Shown here: positions 1 through 5,555 of the stretch, one piece after another
Layout of the letters: each line of letters starts with the position of its first letter
Numbering within the stretch: the stretch's first letter is position 1
DNA from: Gammaproteobacteria bacterium
GTDB taxonomy: Bacteria > Pseudomonadota > Gammaproteobacteria > Chromatiales > Chromatiaceae
Assembly (NCBI GenBank): GCA_030625445.1
Contig: DAOUQU010000102.1
Span: 1-6,360, forward strand
DNA length: 6,360 nt
Direction of reading: 5' to 3'
Program-made: the position numbers and the translations under genes
Notes under the pieces: generated by a model
The model's input: only the letters and a program-made list of their open reading frames with translations
What the model was told of the DNA's origin: nothing
Database searches by the model: none

Positions 1-30
1 ATCTGTGTGCATCCGTGTTCATCTGTGGTT
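1..30. repeat. Short 10-bp tandem repeat downstream of the PPK2 gene
   Basis: Three imperfect 10-base units follow one another: atctgtgtgc, atccgtgttc and atctgtggtt. Two further pieces, the ccgtggttta around 40-49 and the intervening AT-rich bases, look related. The array runs off the left edge of the window, so its full length is unknown. It lies about 40 bases beyond the PPK2 stop codon, in the untranslated 3' region of that gene. From memory, similar ATCTGTG/ATCCGTG strings occur between genes in many environmental bacteria, but this was not checked. No function can be assigned. Confidence 0.6.
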
Positions 31-70
31 AATTTCTTTCCGTGGTTTATTGGTTCTCCACATACTGTAG

Positions 71-934
71 TCAGGGATAGATTTCAGGAACAAAGGTCTG
101 ATCCGTCATCGGCGGGCGGACATAGCCGATACCCTCTTTTCTCTTCGGCAGCTTGATCGGCTCGGGCGTCAGATCCTCATAGGGAATCTGGGTCAGCAGA
201 TGATGGATACAGTTGAGGCGTGCGTGCTTCTTGATATCGGAGTTGACCACATACCAGGGTGCCTGCTTGATATCCGTATGTGCGAACATCTGATCCTTGG
301 CCTTCGAATATTCAAGCCAGCGCGAGCGTGACTCCAGATCCATCGGGCTGAGCTTCCAGCGCTTCAGGGGTTCGCTGAGGCGACTCTGAAAACGCTTCTC
401 CTGCTCTTCATCAGAGACCGAGAACCAGTACTTGATCAGGATAATACCGGAGCGCACCAGCATGCGCTCAAATTCAGGACAGGAGCGCAGGAATTCACGA
501 TACTCCTCCTCTGTACAAAATCCCATGACACGTTCGACGCCGGCGCGGTTGTACCAGCTGCGATCAAACAGTACGATCTCTCCGGCAGAGGGGAGATGCG
601 GTGCATAGCGCTGAAAATACCACTGCGAAGTCTCCCTCTCGGTGGGAGCAGGAAGCGCGGCAATTCTGCAAATGCGCGGATTGAGATACTGAGCGATACG
701 TTTGATCACGCCGCCCTTGCCGGCGGCATCACGCCCCTCGAAAACAACAACGACTTTGAGGCCTTTGTGCTTGACCCACTCCTGCAACTTGACCAGCTCT
801 ACCTGAAGTCGAAACAGCTCTTTTTCATAGGCATCTGTCGAAATTTTCTTAACCTTTTTCCTCTCGCTTTCACTCTCTTCATGAACCTCGGCCTCGTCGT
901 TGCTTTTAGCATTTTTATTCTTTTTATGACCCAT
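71..934 (-). CDS. ppk2: Polyphosphate kinase 2, class I type
   Basis: This is a 287-residue polyphosphate:nucleotide phosphotransferase of the PPK2 family. Such cytoplasmic enzymes move phosphate between polyphosphate and nucleoside diphosphates. The sequence shows a charged, lysine-rich N-terminal tail (residues 1-35), a Walker A loop FEGRDAAGKGG at 65-75 with Lys73, the conserved ALPAPTERE segment at 93-101, a Walker B region LFDRSWYNRAG at 122-132 with Asp124, and a lid segment LSEPLKRWKLSPMD at 186-199. The length and the single domain fit class I PPK2, whose members prefer nucleoside diphosphates. The direction of the reaction cannot be read from sequence. The frame is open up to a TTG at 961, but the ATG at 934 has a GAGGAA ribosome-binding site 7 bases upstream and begins MGHKKNK, so it is chosen. 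The gene stands alone: about 260 bases separate it from the permease gene upstream. Confidence 0.93.
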   Translation of the reverse strand: MGHKKNKNAKSNDEAEVHEESESERKKVKKISTDAYEKELFRLQVELVKLQEWVKHKGLKVVVVFEGRDAAGKGGVIKRIAQYLNPRICRIAALPAPTERETSQWYFQRYAPHLPSAGEIVLFDRSWYNRAGVERVMGFCTEEEYREFLRSCPEFERMLVRSGIILIKYWFSVSDEEQEKRFQSRLSEPLKRWKLSPMDLESRSRWLEYSKAKDQMFAHTDIKQAPWYVVNSDIKKHARLNCIHHLLTQIPYEDLTPEPIKLPKRKEGIGYVRPPMTDQTFVPEIYP

Positions 935-941
935 GATGCAG

Positions 942-947
942 TTCCTC
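942..947 (-). promoter_or_regulatory. Ribosome-binding site that sets the PPK2 start
   Basis: On the minus strand the bases GAGGAA lie 7 bases before the ATG at 934. Neither the upstream in-frame ATG at 949 nor the TTG at 961 has a comparable purine run at the right distance. This supports the 934 start and a 287-residue protein. Confidence 0.6.
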
Positions 948-1089
948 ATTGAATTAACCAATTGTTTGTGAGGTTACCAGCTGATGGGGTTTGATGCGAG
1001 TATTTCCTGATGAAATGTAGCAGGGTCAGAAACGGAGTTTGACGCTGACCTCCCTTAAGGAAGCTGAATGAACCGATGGGATGGGGGTT

Positions 1090-1147
1090 CGGGGGAAGGG
1101 CAGACTGAAAGTCAACTATATCTCATTGAGATTTGCCCCTTCCCCCG
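1090..1147. terminator. G/C-rich inverted repeat in the permease-PPK2 spacer, possible terminator
   Basis: The bases CGGGGGAAGGG (1090-1100) are the perfect reverse complement of CCCTTCCCCCG (1137-1147), giving an 11-bp stem around a 36-base loop. The loop holds a smaller atctc/gagat stem. It lies downstream of the DppC-like gene and upstream of the PPK2 gene, where a transcription stop would be useful. The loop is long and neither side has a clear T run, so a classic intrinsic terminator is not proved. The rest of the 232-base spacer shows no gene. Confidence 0.35.
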
Positions 1148-1161
1148 TAGACAAACTTGCA

Positions 1162-1204
1162 AGTATCTCTGATCGAAGCGCGTAGCACTTCGATCAGAGA
1201 TACT
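1162..1204. repeat. Perfect 17-bp hairpin straddling the DppC-like stop codon
   Basis: AGTATCTCTGATCGAAG (1162-1178) and CTTCGATCAGAGATACT (1188-1204) are perfect reverse complements around a 9-base loop. The right arm contains the TGA stop (1194-1196) and the last codons of the DppC-like gene. In the gene's direction the stem is followed by TGCAAGTTTGTC rather than a T run. It could therefore be a weak terminator, an mRNA 3' stabilising stem or part of a repeat family. Confidence 0.65.
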
Positions 1205-1988
1205 GGCGCACATCCAGCCTGTCCCTCATCCAGTCGCCCAGCAGGTTTGCAGAGAGCACCACCAGCATGATGGCGATGCCGGGAAAGATGGCAAGATGCG
1301 GAGCAACCAGCAGAAAGCCAGCCCCTTCACGGATCATGCTGCCCCATGATGCCTGCGGCGGCTGCACTCCGAGGCCGAGGAATGAGAGCCCCGCTTCAGC
1401 GACAATGACTGCAGCGAGACCAAAGCTGGCTTCGACCAGCAGCGGTGCCATCATCAATGGCAGCAGGTGGCGGAAGACGATTCTGCCCTGACCGCTGCCG
1501 AGCGCTACCGCCGCTGTGATGTGTTCACGTGTGCGCAGAGTCATCGCCTGTGAGCGGGCCAGCCTGGCATAACCGACCCAGCCGACACTGGATATTGCAA
1601 TAATGAGATTTTCAATGCCGGGACCGAGAATTGCAGCCAGTGCAATCGCCAGCAGAATCCCTGGAAAAGCCAGCATGATGTCGATCACCCTGGAGACCAG
1701 GTGATCGAGCGCACCACCGGCATAGCCACTGACGGCCCCGATCACCGTTCCCGCCAGTGCCGAGACAAACACGGTCGAAAAAGCCACCACAAAAGCGATG
1801 CGTGCACCGGCAATCAGCCGCTCAGCGACAGAACGTCCCAATGCATCATTTCCCAGCCAGAAGTCAGCTGATGGCGCAGCGAGAATAGCAGGCAGATGAA
1901 TTTCGTTTGGAGAGATCGGCAGTAACGGCTCAAGCAGGGCTGCTGCTACCCATACCAGCAGGATAATAAAAGCAATCCGCTGTTTCAC
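1194..1988 (-). CDS. ABC transporter permease, DppC/OppC/NikC type
   Basis: A 264-residue inner-membrane permease of the binding-protein-dependent peptide/nickel transporter family, expected to pair with a DppB-type subunit. It has a first membrane segment at about 5-24, then the family-typical short stretch WLGNDALGRSV (44-54, usually LGTDxxGRD), then about five hydrophobic segments. The cytoplasmic EAA loop that docks on the ATPase reads AAVALGSGQGRIVFRHLLP (159-177), and EAGLSFLGLGVQPPQASWG (198-216) is also typical. The start is GTG at 1988, the first possible start after an in-frame stop. Its best ribosome-binding candidate, GGAG at 2003-2000, lies 11 bases upstream inside the terminal repeat of the inserted element. 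The stop lies in a strong hairpin. The substrate cannot be told from sequence, and no ATPase or binding-protein gene is present in the window. Confidence 0.88.
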   Translation of the reverse strand: MKQRIAFIILLVWVAAALLEPLLPISPNEIHLPAILAAPSADFWLGNDALGRSVAERLIAGARIAFVVAFSTVFVSALAGTVIGAVSGYAGGALDHLVSRVIDIMLAFPGILLAIALAAILGPGIENLIIAISSVGWVGYARLARSQAMTLRTREHITAAVALGSGQGRIVFRHLLPLMMAPLLVEASFGLAAVIVAEAGLSFLGLGVQPPQASWGSMIREGAGFLLVAPHLAIFPGIAIMLVVLSANLLGDWMRDRLDVRQYL

Positions 1989-1995
1989 TGTGCCA

Positions 1996-2264
1996 AGTGC
2001 TCCATCGACATTATAATTTTGGATTCAGCGCTTCTGTGGTGTTTCGCAGCAAGGCACAGCACGCAGGGAATGGTTTTTCCCCTTGCCAAGTGCTGTAACG
2101 CGGCTGCGGGACACCACAGGAGCGCCCTCCGGGTGAGCTTGTCAGCGCCCATGGACTGCGTTGCGCCTCTTGGCAAGGGGGGTGAACCATTGCCGGCAAG
2201 ACGCGCCTTGCCATGAACACTGACAAGCTCACTGAACTCGAAATTATAATGTCGATGGAGCACT
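1996..2264. mobile_element. MITE-like element with 24-bp terminal inverted repeats between the permease genes
   Basis: The first 24 bases (1996-2019, starting agtgctccatcgac) are a perfect reverse complement of the last 24 (2241-2264). Inside are two large hairpins. One pairs 2028-2050 with 2103-2125 (5, 9 and 5 bp stretches with small mismatches), with a further cagcac/gtgctg stem at 2057-2062 and 2090-2095. The other pairs 2133-2145 with 2220-2232 (13 perfect bp) and continues after a 4x4 internal loop with catgg/ccatg. It also holds a ggcaag/cttgcc stem at 2195-2212. A 12-bp complement, 2079-2090 against 2169-2180, links the two halves. The whole could fold as a cloverleaf-like three-way junction. 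It contains no transposase, and no target-site duplication is visible. The right end encodes the last codons and TAA stop of the DppB-like gene. A structured RNA is the alternative reading. Confidence 0.65.
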
Positions 2265-3161
2265 AATCCTGGGATCCAGCAGCTGATAGAGAAGATCCGT
2301 GATCGTGTTGATTAGCAGGTAACTCACTGCAACCAGCAGCACACACCCCTGCACCAACGGGTAGTCACGTTTCTGAATCGATTCGATCAGCAGTGAGCCG
2401 ATACCGGGCCACGAGAATACCGTCTCGGTGATAACTGCGCCTGCCAGCAAGGCGCCCAGCTGCAGTCCCAGCAGGGTCACGACAGGCAGCATCGTATTCA
2501 TCAATGCATGTCTCCAGATGACGCTGCTCTCTTTGAGACCTTTCGCCCTGGCGGTGCGGATGTAATCTTCATTGAGCACCTCCAGCAGCGTACTGCGCAC
2601 CATTCGCGCCAGCACGGCTGACAACGAGGCACCGAGCGTGATTGCCGGCAGGATCAGCGATCCCGGTTGCTCCCTGCCGCTCACCGGCGTCCATCCAAGC
2701 CACAGTGAAAACAGCAGGATCAGCATTGGCCCAAGCCAGAAGTTGGGTATCGATACACCCAGCAGCGACATGGTCATGGCGCTGCTGTCCCAGGCCGTCC
2801 CCCGTCTCCTGGCAGCCATGACACCAAGCGGAACAGCAATCAGCACTGCAATGATAAAGGCGGCCAGCGCCAGTTCCAGCGTCGCCGGAAAGCGCTCCGC
2901 CAGCAGTGCAGTGACTGACTGGTTGCTGTGCAGGGAATTGCCTAGATCCAGCGACAGCAGATTGACCAGGTAGCTGCGGTATTGCTGCAGCAGCGGCTGG
3001 TCGAGTCCCAGCTGCTGACGCAATGCATTGCGATCGGCGGGTCTTGCCGAGTCACCGAGGATATATTCAACCGGATCACCCGGAATGAGGTGAATCAGGA
3101 AGAAGACCAGGGTGACAACGCCAAGCAGGGTGATCAGCGCGGAGAGCAGGCGTGAGGTCAT
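2244..3161 (-). CDS. ABC transporter permease, DppB/OppB/NikB type
   Basis: A 305-residue inner-membrane permease of the peptide/nickel ABC transporter family, partner type to the DppC-like gene downstream. It opens with a membrane segment (about 8-26) ending in the family signature HLIPGDPV (24-31). The AIxxLGLDxPL-like region follows as LRQQLGLDQPLLQQY (47-61). The EAA loop lies in DYIRTARAKGLKESSVIWRH (199-218), followed by TETVFSWPGIGSLL (245-258) and the usual ending LLDPRI (294-299). The last residues SAPSTL and the TAA stop come from the terminal repeat of the inserted element, so the native C-terminus was probably replaced. The ATG at 3161 directly follows an in-frame TAG (3165-3167), and no Shine-Dalgarno sequence is visible because the 7-bp repeat ends there. 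The substrate is unknown. Confidence 0.88.
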   Translation of the reverse strand: MTSRLLSALITLLGVVTLVFFLIHLIPGDPVEYILGDSARPADRNALRQQLGLDQPLLQQYRSYLVNLLSLDLGNSLHSNQSVTALLAERFPATLELALAAFIIAVLIAVPLGVMAARRRGTAWDSSAMTMSLLGVSIPNFWLGPMLILLFSLWLGWTPVSGREQPGSLILPAITLGASLSAVLARMVRSTLLEVLNEDYIRTARAKGLKESSVIWRHALMNTMLPVVTLLGLQLGALLAGAVITETVFSWPGIGSLLIESIQKRDYPLVQGCVLLVAVSYLLINTITDLLYQLLDPRISAPSTL

Positions 3162-3167
3162 TGACTA

Positions 3168-3303
3168 CAGTTGGCAGTTGGCAGTTGGCAGTTGGCAAAA
3201 GTCTAATCGGGTCATTGGCAACTACAGATTTTATTTGTTGTTTTGCTGCCTACTGCAAACTGAAGACTGCCGACTTTTTTTTACTGACGACTGCCAACTT
3301 TTT
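3168..3303. repeat. Heptad-periodic inverted repeat between trpB-like stop and dppB-like start
   Basis: The left arm is four perfect copies of CAGTTGG (3168-3195). The right arm is a run of degenerate 7-base units on the same strand: ACTGCAA (3252), ACTGAAG (3259), ACTGCCG (3266), a T-rich spacer, ACTGACG (3283), ACTGCCA (3290), then ACTTTTTTT up to the TAA of the trpB-like gene. AGTTGGCAGT on the left and ACTGCCAACT on the right are reverse complements, so the region can fold into a long stem around a central loop of about 55 bases. A second copy of the same plan lies at 4652-4808. It fills the whole spacer between two genes and contains no coding sequence. Confidence 0.7.
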
Positions 3304-4500
3304 TTACAAAGAGAGACGCTCCGCGACAAAATCCGCATCCTTGTCGCCACGGCCGGAGAGGTTGATGAGGATGGTTTGATCCGCTGACATATCCTTTGCG
3401 ATATCCATCGCATAGGCGACAGCATGGGCGCTCTCGAGAGCCGGAATAATCCCCTCGGTGCGTGACAGGATCATGAAGGCGTCCAGACACGCCTTGTCAT
3501 CGACGGATTCATAGCGGACGCGGCCGAGATCTTTCAGATAACAGTGCTGTGGACCGACCCCCGGATAATCGAGACCGGACGCGATCGAGTAGACCGGCAG
3601 CGGCTCACCATTATCATCTTGCAGGTTGTAGCACTTGAAACCATGCAGGGCGCCTTTGCTGCCAAGCGTCAGTGTCGCTGCATTATCCGGAGTATCCAGG
3701 CCTTTGCCGGCTGGCTCTACACCAATCATCTCAACCGACTCATCCTGCAAAAATTCAGTGAAGAGCCCGATAGCATTGGAACCGCCGCCGACGCAGGCCA
3801 TGACAATATCCGGCAGCTTCCCCTGCTCTTCAAGAAACTGGGCGCGCGCCTCTTTACCGACGATGCTCTGGAAATCACGCACCATCCTGGGAAAAGGGTG
3901 CGGCCCGACAACCGAGCCGATCGCATAGAAGTAGTTGACAGGATCCTTCAGGTACTCTTCAAAAGCGCTGTCAACGGCGTCTTTCAGGGTTTTGGTGCCG
4001 CGCGTCACAGGAACCAGTTTGCAGCCGAGAATTTTCATCTTGGTGACATTGGGGTGCTCCTTCTCGATATCGATTTCACCCATGTGAATTTCACACTCGA
4101 TATCCATCAGCGCGCAGGCTGTAGCCAGCGCCACACCATGCTGTCCAGCGCCGGTCTCCGCCAGCACCTTGGTTTTCCCCATGTGCTTTGCCAGCAAAGC
4201 CTCGCCAAGGCAGTGATTGATCTTGTGCGCACCGGTATGGTTGAGATCTTCTCGTTTAAAAAAGATGCGCGCACCGCCAACCTGCTTACTCAATTTTTTG
4301 GCGTAATAGATCGGACTTGGCCGCCCTACATAGTGTTCATTCAGATCAGCCAACTCATCCTGAAATGCGCTTGTCTGGCGGATTTCATCATAGGCATCAT
4401 TGATCTCATTCATGATCTGTATCAGTTCAGGAGGGATTATCTGCCCCCCATATTCTCCAAAATAGCCGTTTTCATCAGGCATCAGGGATGTGTCGATCAT
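3304..4500 (-). CDS. trpB: Tryptophan synthase beta chain, stand-alone copy
   Basis: A 398-residue PLP-dependent enzyme of the tryptophan synthase beta family, which joins indole and L-serine to make tryptophan in the cytoplasm. The key elements are present: GEYGGQIIPPEL (15-26), the PLP lysine in HTGAHKINH (Lys93), the catalytic glutamate in LAETGAGQHG (Glu115), the COMM-domain region ending in GSVVGPHPFPRMVRDFQ (195-211), the PLP-phosphate loop GGGSNA (238-243), Asp311 in GLDYPGVGPQH, and LSGRGDKD (381-388). Length and COMM segment match the TrpB1 type that normally works with TrpA. No trpA or other trp gene is adjacent, so this may be a second copy or a gene from a dispersed pathway. ATG at 4500 is preceded by a strong GGAGGAA (4511-4505). 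The TAA stop abuts the heptad repeat. Confidence 0.93.
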   Translation of the reverse strand: MIDTSLMPDENGYFGEYGGQIIPPELIQIMNEINDAYDEIRQTSAFQDELADLNEHYVGRPSPIYYAKKLSKQVGGARIFFKREDLNHTGAHKINHCLGEALLAKHMGKTKVLAETGAGQHGVALATACALMDIECEIHMGEIDIEKEHPNVTKMKILGCKLVPVTRGTKTLKDAVDSAFEEYLKDPVNYFYAIGSVVGPHPFPRMVRDFQSIVGKEARAQFLEEQGKLPDIVMACVGGGSNAIGLFTEFLQDESVEMIGVEPAGKGLDTPDNAATLTLGSKGALHGFKCYNLQDDNGEPLPVYSIASGLDYPGVGPQHCYLKDLGRVRYESVDDKACLDAFMILSRTEGIIPALESAHAVAYAMDIAKDMSADQTILINLSGRGDKDADFVAERLSL

Positions 4501-4561
4501 AGGATTCCTCCGGTTGTTTAATTCAGATTATTTTTGTGGGACGAGTGCATAGTACAGTCAG

Positions 4562-4576
4562 GTGCAATCTTTGCAC
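4562..4576. promoter_or_regulatory. 15-bp dyad in the trpB-like leader, candidate operator
   Basis: GTGCAATCTTTGCAC is a perfect 6-bp dyad around a 3-base centre, 62 bases upstream of the trpB-like ATG. On the minus strand it is followed by a TACTAT that could serve as a -10 element, though no good -35 is seen. It could be a regulator site or a short RNA hairpin. A GTACTA nearby recalls half of a TrpR operator, but the other half is missing. The stretch 4501-4651 holds no leader peptide with consecutive Trp codons that I could find. Confidence 0.3.
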
Positions 4577-4651
4577 AGTAAATCCGTGTAGAGATTCAGC
4601 AACACCTGTGTGGGGGATGTTCAGGAGTGATCAAGGATAGTAGTCGAAAAA

Positions 4652-4808
4652 AGTTAGCAGTTGGCAGTCTGCAGTAGGCAGCAAAAGAAAAAGAAAGATT
4701 GCAGTCGAAAAAGAAGTTTGCAATGGACAGTTTCTGTTCCATGTTGTTACTGCAAACTGCATACTGATGACTGCAGACTTTCTTTCGCTGACGACTGCAA
4801 ACTTATTT
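4652..4808. repeat. Heptad-periodic inverted repeat downstream of the hemerythrin-like gene
   Basis: The left arm is AGTTAGC, AGTTGGC, AGTCTGC, AGTAGGC (4652-4679). The right arm is ACTGCAA (4749), ACTGCAT (4756), ACTGATG (4763), ACTGCAG (4770), a T/C-rich spacer, ACTGCAA (4794) and ACTTATTTT, ending at the hemerythrin-like stop codon. The arms are reverse complementary in register, so a long imperfect hairpin is possible. A purine-rich middle (about 4683-4715) carries an additional gcagtcg unit. In the hemerythrin gene's direction the distal arm is followed by AACTTTTTTCG, so termination there is plausible. It shares its plan with 3168-3303. Confidence 0.7.
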
Positions 4809-5258
4809 TCAAGCTACCAGCAGATGATTCTCGCCGGTGATTTCGCGCAACAGTGGAAACAGGTTTTCTGATTCATCCTGGATGCGATCCAGGACCAGTT
4901 CAAACATCTCATCCGTCTCTTTCGCAAACCGCTCATAATCATTGATTTTCAGCTCATGGCCGCGCTTTTTACACCATTTTCTCAAATAGGATGCAAACAC
5001 GCGTTTGATTTCCACCTGGCCGGACATGAATTTTGTCGCAGTATTCCTGACGCCCTGATCCCTGTGAGTCAGCATTTGACGGTAGATATGCCTGTCCTCC
5101 AGCTTCAGGTGATCCTGCACACTCTCGACATACTGAAAAAACAGGTCGCAGGTAACATTCGAGTCACACAAGCCCCGGTCAGAGAGCAGTTTGTTCAGTA
5201 CGTGGGAGAGTTCTGTAATTCTGTCATTCTGTGAATTGAGATCATCGTAAGTAACCAT
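4809..5258 (-). CDS. Hemerythrin-like (HHE-related) protein
   Basis: A 149-residue soluble, probably all-helical protein that I match to small hemerythrin-domain proteins of gammaproteobacteria. Hemerythrin domains bind a di-iron centre and sense or carry oxygen or nitric oxide. The support is the helix pattern, ELSHVLNKLL (16-25), VQDHLKLEDRHIYRQML (47-63), an MSGQVEIKRVF segment (78-88), and DEMFELVLDRIQDESENLFPL (116-136), which resembles the closing helix with its LFPL end. His19, His50, Glu54 and His57 are candidate ligands. The second half lacks the histidines expected in a full HHE repeat, so metal binding may be altered or lost. The ATG at 5258 follows GGAGGA with a further AAGGAG just upstream, a strong ribosome-binding region. 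No signal peptide or membrane segment is seen. It is divergent from the cupin-mutS pair, and its stop abuts a heptad repeat. Confidence 0.65.
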   Translation of the reverse strand: MVTYDDLNSQNDRITELSHVLNKLLSDRGLCDSNVTCDLFFQYVESVQDHLKLEDRHIYRQMLTHRDQGVRNTATKFMSGQVEIKRVFASYLRKWCKKRGHELKINDYERFAKETDEMFELVLDRIQDESENLFPLLREITGENHLLVA

Positions 5259-5365
5259 TTTTCCTCCATACTCCTTAAATCATCGATATGGCATCAATGC
5301 GAGTGCAGCATTCATCACCAGGAAATTATCGCCATCGTAAAATAACAATAGTTACAACCATTCTA

Positions 5366-5379
5366 TTGTGATAAATCAA
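5366..5379 (-). promoter_or_regulatory. Candidate FNR/Anr-type box upstream of the hemerythrin-like gene
   Basis: On the minus strand the site reads TTGATTTATCACAA. It has the full TTGAT left half of the FNR/Anr consensus (TTGAT-N4-ATCAA) and a partial right half, CACAA. It lies in a wider TATTG/CAATA dyad. On the same strand a TATTTT (5344-5339) lies where the -10 of a class II FNR promoter would fall, giving a predicted transcript start near 5332 and a leader of about 70 bases. The rest of the spacer 5259-5555 is AT-rich and shows no gene. The site could also act on the cupin side, where no convincing -10 is seen. Confidence 0.4.
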
Positions 5380-5555
5380 TATTGCAATAAAGAATTTTTT
5401 TATGGCAGCGCCTCAAGTCATAAATATTAGATTCGGGGAATATTCACGGTTAATGATATAGCAATAGCACCATGGCGAATCCATCTGATGATGCTACGCA
5501 AATCTCGTGGTTTCAGATAGAATCAGCGGCTTATTCTACAATAGCCAAATCAACT

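Noticed and set aside
596..952. Plus-strand open frame of 118 codons opposite PPK2
   Set aside because: It overlaps the conserved PPK2 domain in antisense and has no recognisable features.
1985..2263. Minus-strand open frame of 92 codons across the inserted element
   Set aside because: It starts at a GTG in the terminal repeat, its composition follows the inverted repeats, and it resembles no protein. Only its last few codons, overlapping the GTG start of the DppC-like gene, are kept as a possible coupling signal.
1996..2264. Complete insertion sequence
   Set aside because: It is too short for a transposase and encodes none. It can only be a non-autonomous element.
3168..3303. CRISPR array
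   Set aside because: The units are only 7 bases, contiguous and without unique spacers, and half of them are inverted.
3544..4521. Long open frame (325 codons) on the plus strand opposite trpB
   Set aside because: It is a shadow of the clearly conserved trpB on the other strand and its translation resembles no known protein.
4539..4551. TrpR operator upstream of trpB
   Set aside because: Only one GTACTA half-site is present. The palindromic second half is missing.
5472..5555. N-terminal extension of the cupin from the upstream ATG
   Set aside because: Third codon positions are AT-rich unlike the rest of the gene, no ribosome-binding site precedes it, and the added 28 residues lie outside the normal domain.
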